Assembly: GCA_037178975.1 (NCBI GenBank)
Contig: JASJZH010000001.1
Coordinates: 4,154,001-4,218,000, forward strand
DNA: 64,000 bases
Direction: 5' to 3'
Source of the DNA: Oscheius tipulae
Taxonomy: Eukaryota > Nematoda > Chromadorea > Rhabditida > Rhabditidae
A program made the translations under genes and the position numbers. The notes under the pieces were generated by a model. That model searched no databases. It was given only the letters and a program-made list of their open reading frames with translations, and was not told the origin of the DNA. Shown piece after piece: positions 33,351-52,801 of the stretch (position 1 is its first letter; each line of letters begins with the position of its first letter).

Positions 33351-34623
33351 TCAAAGGCTAGAAGCGATTCTGAACAGACATGCTGCTGCGACAATCTTTC
33401 CCCCGAGCGCCAGAATATTCGGATGAGCCATGTTTTGAATGATCCACTGTCCGATGGAGGCCAAGAGGAATTTAGAATGTTCCAAGGTGGCATAAGCTCG
33501 TATGTTGATCTGGAGAAGAAGCCACAATTCGGAGTAGCAGTAACAGGACATGAACATGAACGAGAGACACATCAAGGTCTAAAGATCTCCGTGTGAAAGT
33601 ACTGAAGCCGCTTACGTAGTCAATGGATTCCCAACTAGCTGTGACCTGGACATGGGAAGAGGAGTAGCTGACAAAGGCAGGGACTAGGAGACTGCAGCTG
33701 ACCAAGCCCGTATAGTAGTAGCAGAATAGCTCGGTATGGCCTGAACCTGGTCGAAAGATGGCTGAAGTGAGAGTACCTGTCTGCAGTTCGATGTGAGTCT
33801 TCTGAACGGAGAGAACTGTCAGTGCGCGAACAATGGCCAGCAGAGGCGCACAGAACATGGAAAATGTGGTGTATTCCATTTGACCCCATTCCAGCCAGGA
33901 AAGGGAACAGGCAGCTCCGAGGATCAGCTGGAAAACTGTTTGAACGGTCTCATAGGCTAGTCGAACAGCTTGGAACAATCGAAATGTGGCGGTTTGTACA
34001 TCACCAAAGATTTTGTGCGCAAGACAAAGTTTATAAGCTTAAAACTTTACCCCTAAATTTACAAGCCAAACAAGGTGGACAGTCACTTTGATTAAAGTCT
34101 ATATAAAGCTTACCAAAAGACCAGCCTTGGGCTTGCCGTCAGCCCGAGACGGCAGATATCGTTTGCCGACGACGATGACAGTCAAGGTAAACAGAAAATC
34201 GAAGATTCTAAATTGACATAGAGCGACAGTCTGACATTGATTTGATTTGACAGGAAGGGACAGTACCTGACGACGTAAAGACCACCAGTTCGGTTGCCAG
34301 AATGCACAATCGAGGACAGAAGCACTTCCAGAACTTTCAGTCCTACCGGCGTGGCAAAAGGCTTCAATGGTAGAGCTGCTCGCGGTATACATCCAATTTT
34401 TGATATAAAAAACATGAAACAGAAGGCCGTAAAATGATGAAGGAAATGAATGACGGGAGCACGAATGTCGAGCACGAAGTAGAGAACATTATGCGCTGCG
34501 GACAGCATAAAGGCTGAGGCGACGTTGAGGATGAAAAAGTACATGACATCCTTGAGAGATTTGTTCTATAAAATAGCCGGAATTAACCTTTGAGCTGGAA
34601 GCAGAGTCGTGGGTTTTGGACAT
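33351..34623 (-). CDS. Multipass membrane protein of unknown family
   Basis: Several exons code a protein rich in hydrophobic segments: YFFILNVASAFMLSA, HFLHHFTAFCFMFFISK, FDFLFTLTVIVVGKR, TVFQLILGAACSLSW, FSMFCAPLLAIVRALTV, ELFCYYYTGLVSCSLLV and LMCLSFMFMSCYCYSELW, so about seven or eight membrane spans. The short N-terminus is polar (MSKTHDSASSSK). The last exon is 33351-33578, the one before starts at 33616, and the 37-base intron between them is well defined. The link between the exon ending near 34112 and the exon near 33980 could not be made in frame by eye, so a piece may be missing. A longer start at 34683 is possible. No signature lets me name a family. Confidence 0.5.
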
Positions 34624-35074
34624 GCTGGAAGGAAGAGAGGGCTGGACTGATCCAATCGAAGAGATCCTATCGCAGGTGGACATCTCGTCGCGACAACGCT
34701 CTCGGTATCGGGCAGCCTACCATACCTAACTCAATCCAGCGTGACTCATTTAATCATTATATAGTTCCGATCCAACCCCGTTTGCATCCTTTGAAGTTTA
34801 ATGTGTTTCAGATCCAACTGATAATGTAAAAACCTCCTGAAAGGAATTTTCCTCTAATTTGCGCGGGAATCGGACATGATCCGTTTGTTTTGTTGTCGGA
34901 GCTTTAACCGATTGATCCATGCAAAAAACTGCCTTATAACCTATTTATTCAGCGAATGCACACACGAACGTCCCGTAATCTTGAAGCAATTTTGAGAGAG
35001 AAGAGCTGATACACCGGCTACTTGAAATGGCAATGAAGCTAGCGGGAGAGAGAGCACAACCGAGAACCCGAAAA

Positions 35075-38254
<3,180 letters not shown>

Positions 38255-39463
38255 GTCATCCACTAAAAGCTTCTCACTTTCAAGAGGAAGGAGAAATTTG
38301 AGATGGACAGAGAAGAGAGGATAACAATAGACATAGAAAGAGACTAAAAATGAGAGAGCTCTGGAGGTAAGTTCATCCCAAAAATGTCAACAAACATGCG
38401 CGGAAATCGATGTGACGAAACCGGGAGTCAGGCAGCCCGGAGAGCAGTAATTCCCTCTTTAAATTCCGACCCGATTAGATCATATAGCTCCGAAATTTCT
38501 GGCGTCTTTCAACTGGATTTTTTTTAAATTATATAGGTAAGGAAACAAAAGATGTTCGTTTTGCAAGTCAGCAGAAAATATAGAAAGACATGTTGTTCGC
38601 ATTAAGAGGCGTGATAAAATGAGCTTAACGCATCAATAAATCTCAATAAAACAAGCAAAAGGCGGACAGAGAGCGAACACGGAGAGTCTCCTGTTACACC
38701 TCTCTTGCGCTCTCTCTCTCGCTCTCGTGGACAAAGTTCCCCGCCCCAAATTGGCCGCAATTCAGCGCTTTTTTACTCGTCAATGTACTGTCCCTCTTGG
38801 AACATCTATCAGTTTGGAGAGGAAATGGGCGCGATTAGGCAATTATGAACCCCGACTGACTGTGACCACCTGGCGCCTTGTCAATTAGAGGCGGTGTTTC
38901 ATTTTTCACCTCGGGGAGCACCATTCGTCTTGTGAAATGTATGTCTCGCTCTGAATACCTGCTGGACAAGTGAGCGTCTTTTTTTAGCTAATGCCTGTCG
39001 AATACTTGAAAGTTGTACCGTGTTGTTTGAGAACTGTCGGAGTATAGTGCGCGCCTCCTAGACAACTTGGGCGTCGCGCCGAAATGAAACTTCCGTCAAA
39101 GCACATGTTCTCGCCTTCAAAGTGCTTTCAATACCCTTTCCCTGACAAGTGCTTCGAAATGAGACCACACATGCTAGAAGAAATGTCGTAAAATTAGACA
39201 GTGGGTTTGCACCAACGCAGACTGAGAAGTACTAGTTCGCTGCTTTGCTATTATTGAATTATTAATGTTTTGGAAACCTGTAGAATAGTTTTTGTCAAGA
39301 AAGAGGAAAGGAGAATAGGCCAGTTTGAAGAGAAGGGAACCAGCTGCATCCAGCACCCGGATCAATGCATGACCGCATGAATGCCGAAAGAAAGCCACAA
39401 TTGGCGAGAGGAGACACCCGGGAAGATGATTATAGGCACACTTTATTGGAAATCGCTATTAGT
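38255..39463. other. Intergenic region upstream of WDR47
   Basis: About 1.2 kb between BDP1 and WDR47 (both minus). It has a CTCTCTCTCTCGCTCTCG pyrimidine run near 38711 and otherwise only short meaningless ORFs. No RNA gene seen. It probably includes the WDR47 promoter. Confidence 0.5.
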
Positions 39464-41447
39464 TCACTTCTTTGGCAGATTCGGGGCTCGTTTGGCTCGA
39501 GGTTTGGACTTGACACTCCTAAGAGACAACTCCTCTTCCTCTACCATGTCCTTGCTCATCTCTTCGTCCTTTGCCAACTTCTCATTCACCTTTCTGGCTA
39601 TCTTTGCAGCTCTGATTACGCTCTGATCCACTACTCCGTCCTTATGGGTCTTGGTAAGAGGAAAGAGCTCCTGTACTGCGTCTTGGTCCTCAGGAGTCTC
39701 TGCTACTTCTGGAAAGAGTTGAGTTTTGACGGGAAACTCGTTTCAAGCTTACCCTCGAACCCCTTGTAACTCTGCTGCTTCTTCTTCTCCTTCTCTTCGG
39801 CCTTCTTGGCAGTCTCCGTTTCCATAGCTTGTTTCCTAGCCGCCGTTATCAACTTCCGAGCGTCGAGAGACACCTTCTAAAGGATTCATTGGACTGATAA
39901 TGAGACTAACTGGGAAAGGGAGACTCGTCACCATTTATGTGCGACTACTGGCTGGACGTTTGAGGGAACACAAAAACTTCGAACCGCTTCTCTTTCAAAA
40001 ATAACCAACCTTTTTCTTGGTCTTGACCTGTTTAGCATAATCTTCATCCGCCGAAGATTCTCCAGACTCACTCGACGAATCTTCCAGGTCTCCAGCCGCT
40101 CTGGCTTTCCTGAAAAAACATGTTAGTCCGTTAACAATGTGAACAGTTTAAACCGTTTGTACTCCTTCTCCAACTCGTGAATCAACTCCTCTGCCTCGGC
40201 CTGTAAATCAGCACTCGCTTCGTCCCAGGTAATTGACACAGCTTCTTTTGATACGGGGTCTTGTCCTTTTGTTTTTTTCAGCTTTTCTTTACTGTAAGCT
40301 CGAAGCTCAGCCTCTTCCGCAATCTCTCCCTGCAGTTTTTCGACCCGACACAAAAGCGTTTCGTCCAAGGCCGAGGGAGTACTCATGACATCTTTCAACT
40401 TGTTCCAATTGGATCGTTCTTCCCGGTTGTACTTGGACTTGAGCTCGCATCTGGCCCTGGCTGGGAAATACTCATGCATCAAACTGAAATCCGGGCCAGT
40501 ACAGCGTAGAATCTCTGAAAATGTGCAGTCTATCAAATAGTTTCCTTATCCATATCTCTGTAACATTTACATATCAAAAGTTGAGAGGAACAGGACACAT
40601 TACAGATTGGGAATGAGACAGGGTGAGAACCGACAATCACAAGAGTAGCTTACCATAAAAGAGCTCCGTCTCCTTGTCTGTCCACTGGGTTCCCTTGCGC
40701 CAGAGACGACTCCGGAAGGACAGACTGGTCGTCTTTCTCCCCATCCTGTCATCATCGACCGTCTCCCAGAACGAGGTATCATTCTGGGTACCCTCAATGA
40801 CCAGACTGCTTTCATCTAGAACAATCGTCCCGTCCGGTCCGATCTTGACTTGTGGGGCAGCAGATCTCGCTGTCCCGGAAACCGGAACAATTTTGGGTGG
40901 AACGGGTGCGGCTGAGGCACTACTACACTCGGTCAGTGTTCTCTTCCTGGACAGAATTTGTCCTTTCTTCGGGTTCCAATAGATCATATCCATTATCCGC
41001 ATCTTCTTCGTGTCCAACTGTTCCTGTCCGTTGAACTTTTTCTTCTCACTGAAAGACTATCGGCTAAAAGAAAAGAAATCTATCATACTTCTTCTTCTCC
41101 ACCAACGCTTCCGGACTCTTGCTTCGAACAGGAGAGACTCCTTTTGGTGGAAGACGCGAGATTCGTTTTTCGACGGGGGGCCAGGCAATGCCTTCTTCGA
41201 ATTCTGGGACCACGCCCTCTTCTGCCACTGGCTCTGGGGCTGTCTCTTGACTGAAAAAGAAGGCATACAACTTGTATACAAGTTAAGGAGTCCGTTTTCG
41301 TCTAAGCACTAGCCGTGAAAATGATTTCTTGTAGTCTAAAAATAAACAAGAATGTGAAAGAAAGACCAACCTGGTATCTTTCGGAGCCTCTCGTTGACTT
41401 CCCTTGGTCAAATTGGGTTTGACGAGTCGTCCTCGTCTAGAGAGCAT
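39464..41447 (-). CDS. BDP1: BDP1, TFIIIB subunit B'' (RNA polymerase III initiation)
   Basis: Multi-exon gene from MLSRRGRLVKPNLTKGS (41447) to the stop at 39464-39466. The family core is clear: MIYWNPKKGQ, a region with DGTIVLDESSLVI, then the SANT/Myb domain WTDKETELFYEILRCTGPDF, HEYFPARARCELKSKYNREE, split by an intron between 40516 and 40653. BDP1 joins TBP and BRF1 at tRNA and 5S promoters and opens DNA for Pol III. After the SANT domain comes an acidic, lysine-rich helix region and a basic tail ending APNLPKK. The protein is much shorter than the vertebrate form, which has a long repeat tail. It starts 239 bases after the ANKFY1 stop on the same strand. Confidence 0.9.
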
Positions 41448-41686
41448 CTGAATAGAATTTGAAGTTGTATAAGCACAAAATGCCGATAGTCAAGTTTGGA
41501 GAAATAACATCGAAGTAATAAGGAACTGGAATCCGCGAAAAAGTTGAAAAACTATTCAATAAATACTCTTTAATATGAAAGCACACTCTCTATAAGGATT
41601 GAACTGAATATGGACAGACACATCACAGATGGTATCACAGATTCCTTAGCACCGTAGTTGGTTGAAACTTGTACATAGTTACACGA

Positions 41687-44600
41687 TCAGAATCGACCAC
41701 CGCCTTCGGTCAGCACAATGCTACACATGCTGCACACTCGGACTTTCTTCTCCTCTCCAAACTTGACAATCGGCATCGAGATCGAGGAGCAAGGAGCACA
41801 GACGATTCGGCCACAATGACGACAATGGTGCTTCCTTTGGGTTATGGAGAACTTCACACCACAGTCGTCGCAGAAGTCTCCGTCGGACCAGCGAGGCTCT
41901 TTTTCCAAGGAGTCTGTAAATTTAAATAGGTTCCAGTCAATTGAAGTCGTGTCTGGGCAGATCTTTGTCCCAATTGGGTAAATCCGAAACTAAATGGAGG
42001 GTCAGAGAGAAAACTGAGGGAAAGGATGTAGAGAGATCGACTCACCCAGAAGTCCAAAAAGCAGTTGTTTTGTGGGAGTCTCGTAGGTGAAGAGAGAAAC
42101 TCCGTCATTATTTTTCGCCGCCATAGCGGCACCCCTCTTCAGCAAAGTCCGACACACACCAGCATTTCCTTGCATGAAGCTGGTCAACAGAGCTGTATTG
42201 CCGTTTTTGTCCCGGGCATCAACAAACATTCCAAGTTCTTTCTCTGTCATGTATCGCTCCTCATGTTTCAGGAGCACCTCGCAAATTTCGGCGGCCGTTG
42301 CCCCTTTCTCAACTCTGTCAGACGATAGAGAAGCACATAGATGAAGGACTGATTGATCTCTGAACAGGTTAGGAATTGGAAGAAGACAACAAAACTCACT
42401 GTCGATTAATAACAGGTCCTGCCAGACAATTGTGCTCGAAAAGGACCTTCACACACTCCAACGAGCCGGATCGGACGGCGGAGAGAATCGCTGAAAACTT
42501 AGAATTCTGAGGAATGAATTGGAACTGTACCGCACTCTCCCTTCTCGTCCAGTATGTCTGTTCTGGCCTGGTTTTCCAGAAGAATCGAAACTAGATTGGG
42601 CTTTCGAGCCCTAATGGCCTCATGAAGAGATGTACTGCCCTCAGAGCTGCGGGCATCCACTACACAGCCGGCTAAAATCTGAAAAATACAAGGTAAGTGG
42701 TCGCGAGCTGTTACGTAAAGTAGGCTGGGAAGCCATCAGACATCAAAGCCCACCAAATTCCTCATTATGAGCTCATTGTCAATGGAAGCCGAGAGATGTA
42801 GAGCCGTTCTCCTCAGCTGGTCTTGTGTTGTTCTGGTCGGGTCGGTATGAGTTCCCAACAGGAACAGGACGCTCTCCAGATCGTTCGATCTCACAGCAAC
42901 ATGAAGTAGATTTTCTCCTGAAAAACTGAATAACAAGTAAAGCTGAAATTCTTACCATTTCCATTTGTCTGGAGAGCTGCATGTGGTTGTCGAGAGACAA
43001 TAGCCGCCGCACTTTTGTGATCTTGCCTTCCGATGGCCAAGGAGAGGGGCGTCTGTCCCTTCTTGTCCCTGCTGCTAATGAAAGCTACATCGGGAGCAGC
43101 AAGCAGCAATTCCAGGGCCTCTGTATTGTTCTCTCTAACGGCTATGTGACAAGCTGTCCTTTCGTCCTTGTCCTAAAGGGTATTCTTTCAGTACGTTGGA
43201 AAAATTGCGCTTCTGCTGGAAGTACCCCACCGCCCCTTTTTTCTATTTTTTGACAGAGATTCTCAACTGATATGGGAAATATCTAAATCGTTTTTTAAAA
43301 TCATCAAAATGATACCAAATAAGCAGAGGAAAACATTTAGAAAGACGATGAGTTTTCTAAAAAAAAAAACCCAAACTCTCGACCCATACCATCTTCCTTC
43401 TCATTCCCTCCGGTCAGACCTCTTCCGCTCGTCAGATATTTTTCTGTTTTACTCAAAAGCATGACCAACCTGTAAATTGAGATCAGCTCCGTGATTGATT
43501 AGAGCCTTCACTACTTCTGTTAGTCCCCAAGCCACAGCCATATGCAAAGGAGTCTGCCCATCGTCGTCTGCCTCGCACTTGTATTTCTTCTTTGCGTTTA
43601 TGTCAACTCCACTAGAAAGACGTCCTTATTTAGATATGAGCAACATGAACTCACTTCTCAATTAAAAATACTGCTGCCTTTTCGTTTCCTTGATCCATGA
43701 GATGATGGAGCAAGGTCTGTTGGCCATCTTCACACTGAGTCCACGATTGAAGGTCGCACCCGTATCCTATCAGCAGAGACACACAGTCCAGGTGACCATT
43801 AACTAGAGCTTTTTCCACGACACAATATCCAGTTTGACTCCGCTCATTCAGGTTGACCCCGCTTCCACAGAGAGATCTGATCGCCCCGATGAGCCCGTTT
43901 GTGAGAGCCAATTCTAGAGGAGTGCGATTGTTAGAGTCTCTGCAAAGTTCTAAATGCTAGCAGCGATCTGACTCACTTGACGTGATAATCAGCCTTGTTC
44001 ATCAAGAGGAAAACAGCTCCATCGTCGTAGCCCTGCCCCAGAGTTTCTATCAATAGTGATCGTTCGTTGTTCTCGTTGACTGGAGCTCCGGCTGCAAAGA
44101 AATTTTCGTTAAATGCAGGAGGGAACTTTTTTCTAGGGCAGTTAAGCCCTCGGGCATTTGTCAATGTCAAAAGAATAGTACGGCTTTCGAAACACGGGGC
44201 AGAAAACAGGAGTATGGGTACGAGTTAGGCCTAATGACATGAGAATGTGTCGTCAATGATCGTAATCCCAAAATAAGACTTACAGTTTATCAGAAGTTGT
44301 GCCGTAGCCAGATCCTTTTTCTCCAGGGCCAGTTGAAGAACTGTCTTTCCAAGTTTGTTCTGTCGCTCCCACGGGAACTGTTCTAGGAAAGGTACCAATG
44401 CCTCCACAATCCTTCGATCAGTCTCAACTGCTAGGTGGAGAGCCGTCCGTTGTTCCGCATCACAAGAACTGATATCCGCACCAGCTTCAGCAAGAGCAGT
44501 GATTAATTCCAATGTTATTCTGTGATTTGCCTCGAAAGAATGAATAGTGTGGTGCAGAATGGGAGAGCCTTGGCTGTTGACAAGAGTCAGGTCAGGTTTT

Positions 44601-46565
44601 TTCTTGAGAAGGAACTTGAAAGAGTTCGGTTCGGCGACGAGCAAGTGAAACAGAGGTTCTTAAGTCGAAATAGATGGTATCATGGAAAAGGACGTACCTC
44701 CATTGACTACTGCATTGATATCGGCTCCGTTACTGACCAGTTCCTCGGCCAAATCCAATTTTTTGTTGACGAAAAGAGCATGGTAGAGTGGGAAGAGAGA
44801 GTCAGAGTCCATGAGATTTGTCTTGGCCGAGTTAGTCAGAAGTAGCTGGACCAGTTGGTGAGCATGCTCACCCTCGTTGAGACAAGCGAGAGACAGTGGG
44901 GATCTGCAAGCCTTGGTGGTAGATAAGCTAGCTATGTCTTTCTTTTAAATTTTGTGAGACTTTGTTTTACTGTGTGTCTCTTTCCAAGAGGATCTCGTTC
45001 TATCACAAACTTCAAAGTTGACCAACAAATTCTCGCTTCTGATTTGTGGCAGCCCACCATCGCGTTTTAGATAGTAACGATAGTACGGTAGTACTGCTTC
45101 CAGAAAGCAAGGACGCCATACTTACCTCGAAATATCGGGATCCTTTGCTTCCGGGACCACATTGATTTCCATATTTGTAATAATCTGTCTCAGCCAGTCT
45201 AACAGGTCCAAAGATAGGGGACAAGAGCATAGTTGCTGAAGAGGGGTAATGTTCAAACTCGAATTTTGAATCCCGTTCAACTTCACATTGTTCCGATACA
45301 AGAAATGTAGCCCTTGAGTGTTTCCTGGAAGCTCTAGATAGAAAAACTATGACACAAACAAACCTCTCTCTATCAGGCGCATCAGAATACTGTCGCCGCT
45401 CGAATAGGTCAAGTTCACGTCAGCTCCGTGTCGTACTAACTGGTTGGCAATTCCTGTCATTTGAAGAGTCAAGGCTTCTTCCAAAGCACACATTTCTGCT
45501 GATTTGTCGTTGAGAAGAAAGGACAGCTGGAAATGAATAGTACACTAGTTCACAGCTGGCAGATCACCGCTCTGAATTTTGTATCTAGGGGTGCCGCGTG
45601 CAAAGTCTATTTTTCTCATGCAACTTTCCTTGCCGAGAGCTTCAAAATGATATTAAATATGCTGGGGCAGATTGTACGAAACCAGTTGCTTATGCTCCGC
45701 TAACTATAAATAACTTACTTTTGACTCATTGTCGATGAAGAACAAAAAGAGAACATCTTCTCTGCCCAGCTGGATAATAGACCGCAGTACGTTATCCGAG
45801 TTGCCTTTTAGAAGTCGATAGAGCAGGTTTGCCGACAGTTTCGTGAAGTTATCCGGTCGGAACTCTTTCCATCTCGCGGCTACCAATGTACTACACTGAT
45901 CACTGGAATGAATTCATAAAAAAAGTGGGAGAGATAACAACCTCAAAGCCGCCAGCTTGCTGTTTTCGGCGAACTCGAAGATCTCGACACAGTTGTCAAT
46001 GTCCAGACGGGATCGGAGCCACAGTTCACAGCTAAATGCTGTCGGAATGAGTAGGAAAAGAATAGGAAGACTCACGTATCCAATAGTCCCATGAATTTGT
46101 ACTTACACGCCTGTTCGGCCACTTTCAACAGGTCCGAGTCGCGAATATCCGGAGAGAGAATGTCCGTGTACAGCCAACGGAATATGACATCAAAAATGTC
46201 TGCTGGAACATCTGAACTATAATTTTGTTTTCGATTTTCGGATCACGTACCTGTTATTTCTATCGAGTTCACGGATGTCAGGTTATTCCAGTAGTCAGTG
46301 CGAGCTCCCAGAAGAAATTTGTGTGATCGATAGGTTTGAGCACCGACAACTATGGTGATATCACTGTAACGTTTCGAGTTTTTGGTTAACGATACAGGTC
46401 TTACCTTAACAGATCCTTCCTGTGCAGTTCTGTCACAAAGTTAAGCAACTGGATCGCCAAACAGTTTGGGTTCTGGGCAGAGTTGCGAAGGAGATCGTTG
46501 TATTTCGAGACGAGAGTCTGGTGCTCTTTCCTGAGGAGATCGAAGTGGACTGTCAGACCGGACAT
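41687..46565 (-). CDS. ANKFY1: ANKFY1/Rabankyrin-5 homologue: BTB, ankyrin repeats, FYVE
   Basis: Starts MSGLTVHFDLLRKEHQTLVS (46565), a short coiled coil. A BTB domain follows (SDITIVVGAQTYRSHKFLLG, YWNNLTSV..., FRWLYTDIL), then a BACK-like stretch. A long run of ankyrin repeats spans about 45.5 to 42.0 kb (GSPILHHTIHSF, QRTALHLAVE, GKTVLQLALEKKD, GNTALLTSFMQGNAGVC and others). The C-terminal FYVE zinc finger is complete: WSDGDFCDDCGVKF, RKHHCRHCGRIVC and a final CSMC. FYVE binds PI3P, so the protein acts on early endosomes and macropinosomes with Rab5. Three introns are longer than usual and two of them carry the dispersed repeat. Very likely correct; the exact exon list was not fully worked out. 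Confidence 0.9.
43287..43330 (+). repeat. Dispersed ~40-bp repeat, copy C
   Basis: TCATCAAAATGATACCAAAT followed by AAGCAGAGG, in an ANKFY1 intron. It is the most diverged of the four copies. Confidence 0.45.
45625..45668 (+). repeat. Dispersed ~40-bp repeat, copy B
   Basis: GCCGAGAGCTTCAAAATGAT, then ATTAAATATGCTGGGG, in another ANKFY1 intron. It shares an uninterrupted CGAGAGCTTCAAAATGA with copy A. Confidence 0.58.
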
Positions 46566-46865
46566 TCTCTGGAATCCAGCTATAAAAGGGGCCGAAATGA
46601 GGATAGAGATGGTTTACTTTGACTGAAAATAAACACTGATCGTGTTGCGTACTCTCCGAACTACCGTATCTTCTAATTAGGTTGAGCAGCAGAAGAAGAG
46701 AAAATGAAGTAAAAGCTGATACATTTGCAAACGTTTTTCGAAAAGTCGCTTTGATTGAAAAAAGCGAGAAATAAAAAGTGATTCTTATTTAGTGGGCAAG
46801 AAGAGAGCAATTCGATAAAATCTTCATTCGAAAAATATTATTATGCCAATGCGGTCGTAAATCTA

Positions 46866-47507
46866 TCATATGGTCCGAAAGTATGCACTGAATCCACTGT
46901 ACGTAACCGTCAGATCGGAGTAGAAACGGATAGTGAGCGGACCATGTGACGAGGTATAGGTCTGGTCCGTGGTCTTCAGGTGTCCGGAAAGTCTATCAAG
47001 AAATTATTCCAATGATCAAGTACTTACTTCTTAGAAAGTTTCGGGGACTTGATATCGGGACCATCGAAGACCTCAATGTAGTCACAACAGGGCTCGGTGT
47101 CTACGAAACGAAAGTCAACTTGGGACCTAGAAGAGACATGTTTAGCTATTTCTCCGGTCATAAAAAGTTTATGCAAGGTCTCATGCGACACTTGATAAGC
47201 CCCAAAAATTGAACATTACGGAACTTGCCTCGAGCCTGGGGGAGCCACAAAGTAGTAGAGACAAACAAAAGAAGTCGGATACTTGTTCGGGTAGCCGGGA
47301 CTCGAGAACTAAAACAGTAGTCAAAAATTTTTGGAAAGAGAACCTGGGTCGAGAAGCTGACAGTCTTGTTACAGTAGCCGTAGTCAATTGAAGAAAGTTC
47401 CAGAGGCGAGAGGAGAACGAAGCCGGTGATAGCTGAAAGACGAGTAACCATCGAAGCAAAGAATCACCTGGTAGAATCAACAGATAGGAGGAGAGGTTGC
47501 AGAGCAT
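46866..47507 (-). CDS. Small secreted single-CUB-domain protein
   Basis: Exons 47468-47507, 47344-47432, 47229-47308, 47028-47126 and 46866-46992 join to 144 aa. A signal peptide (MLCNLSSYLLILPAITGFVL) is followed by one CUB domain: FSSPGYPNKYPTSFVCLYYF near residue 43, a CCDYIEVFDG acidic calcium-type motif near 90, SHGPLTIRFYSDLTVTYSGF near 120, and the end FRTI. CUB domains are extracellular binding modules. The intron after exon 3 (47127-47228) fits only a GC donor (CTCGAG|GCAAGT), because the neighbouring GT donor would give a stop. The protein has nothing beyond the CUB domain, so partner and role are unknown. Confidence 0.82.
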
Positions 47508-49796
47508 GGTTATGGTGTTCTCTCTTCTTATCGAGGCATTTTATACCCAGGCGGGCTCCGCAGATAACACCCGCGGGGGAAGCTGATTCAGAAGGAAGTT
47601 TGAACAACTTATTGCTGTGCAGTATGAGATGATTTCACTCTACTTACAACTGATCCCATTCAACCGCCAGTTTCCGTGAAACTCACGACCTCGTCAGAAA
47701 ATTGCAAGGGTTAGCAGTACAGACATGCTTCGTCTTGTTTTCTATGGAACTAAGATCCTGTGAATCTGGGTTTGCGCCCATTGTCACTTTGTTTTCCTAT
47801 CATAATCGTTTTCCTACCGCAATCTACAATGGTCTGAGAGTTGACAAACCACCAGCAAACTTGTATAAAAGTGACTTTCATAGTATGCAGATTCACTTTG
47901 AGAAGGAACCATTCTCACTTGCATTTCCCCAAATACTGATTTTGTTTCCTGAAACCTAACAGAAATTGACAGGTTTCGTGTTGAGATCACGAGAGACCGA
48001 CAAGCAGCATAGTCCAACAGTAAGAAAAGATGAAAAGTTGTCAGATAAACCGGCAATCGAAAATAGGTTCCGATCCTTTTCTGTCTCTTTAGATCTAGAA
48101 GATTCCTTCCTCGAACAGATTGTCTAATCATCGTCAGACTGGCGCCAGATTGGATGAACACGATCCGTCTTTTGACTCTGGGCGGAAATTGACGCCGCTC
48201 TCCGATTTCAACATACCCTCATCATTTCTTCTTCGAGTCAATGTGTCTTCTACTTTCCTTCCACCTGTACGAGAGCTTATTGTTACAAATAGTGACATGG
48301 TGCCATCTGTCAACTGGAGACAGCCGGTGATTATATTAGGAGCAGGGATTTGCTGCAAGGCACTATTAAAGCGACAGACGAACGCTTAGTTAGGGGCGAG
48401 AGCAGTGTAAACAAACTCTAATTGACTGTCTCCATCTACCTGTAGCTCATCAATATTCAATCACATTATCATTTTTCGCCGGGACTGTGAGTCTCAATTG
48501 GGCGGATGTCCGCTGAATACGTTGAGTATTAGACTTTTTGTGATAGAAAGAAAAGCAATTGGAATTCATTTGGAAAGTCTAGAAAGGAAGCAGTCATGGC
48601 TGTTAGCAGTGATGGAGAACTATCCTCTTCTCCGACTCTATTTGATCTTCTTCGGTTGCTGGTCAGTTAAACTTTTATGTGACTGAAGTTCTAAAAAGGT
48701 TGCTGTCATAGTCTGTCCATCAGCATGGCAGCCAGCTGACATACAGACCTTCCGATTGACAAATCCAGAAACTAGATTCTCGGACACATCCATTCTCAAA
48801 CCATTCATATTTGTTGTCCTGGGAACTGTCTGTCATGTATCCATACCAGCTGCCGACGAGAGCTTGCAACCCTGTGGTCTTAGCATAGAATTGATCACAG
48901 GCGGCTGCGCCGCTTCCCTAGTAGCAGTTTCCACCACAGCTGACTTGTCCCTTTGTCTCTTGACATGAAATGATTTGATAGCGTTTTTGGTTATTAGAGT
49001 TCACATCCCATTGTGCAGATACCATGAAGGATGGACACCATTGCGTTTTAGTAAAGAAAGATGAAATTGTTAGCTACGCAAAAAATAACGACATAACTAA
49101 CTAACTAACTGTAAGTGATTAGGGTTTAAACTTTTGAACTTGGCTCATCCAGTTATCCATCTCGCCACTGTGTGTCATATAACTGATCGTTAGAATTCCT
49201 TTCTCGAGCGAGAGTTGAAGACATATATGGTTCAGAAAAGGGGGGCGTGCTCTGCGCATCTACTTCTATCACACTGTCTTTCACTCTCATCAGAGACTGT
49301 ATTGAATCAATGACTAGCGTCTGGCACTAGAAAAAGGGCGCCCACTGGTCAAAACGAGCATCCTGAATCGTCGTTCTGAAAGGACTTTAGTCTCTTCTGG
49401 AGCCTGTTTCTGCGCTCGACCTGGATTTGTTTCTAGGAATGAACATCCAACAGACTCAGGTACCTTGCTTCTGTAGACAGCTCCCCAAACAGTCCTTACG
49501 CAAGCTTTGCCACCTGGTCAGGCGCCACTAATTCCGAATGCAAATCTCATGCCACCGCGCCTCTTTTATGTATTCTCGCCTCCCCATCACGACCATCTTG
49601 ACCAGCCTTATTCTATTGAGCAGAGATAAGAGAACTGATTCTCAGGAGTCAGGTGTAGATCATCTTTGTCTTCGGGAGTGACTACCGTTGCCCTCAGGGC
49701 CCCCGACAGAGGGCGGGTTTGTGTGGGGGCGGAGTCAGCCAGTCGGCGGTCGAGCGACGAATCCTCTCCCGACCACTTCAGTGTCAGCCAGCCCAA
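47508..49796. other. Intergenic region upstream of the POU gene
   Basis: About 2.3 kb without a gene I can support. Small ORFs at 48120-48389 and 48756-48968 (plus) have no domain or convincing splice partners. An ACTAACTAACTAACTG run lies at 49096. The last few hundred bases are probably the POU gene promoter. Confidence 0.5.

Positions 49797-52801
<3,005 letters not shown>

Noticed and set aside
33126-33596. 156-codon plus ORF as one unspliced gene
   Set aside because: The last third overlaps the 3' end of the membrane protein gene on the other strand and has no protein character; only the first part may be coding.
38941-38975. Short ATG frame MSRSEYLLDK with a donor-like GTGAGC
   Set aside because: Too short, and the following acceptor would leave an intron of about 18 bases.
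48120-48968. Two plus-strand ORFs before the POU gene
   Set aside because: No domain, poor splice sites, and equally plausible frames on the other strand.
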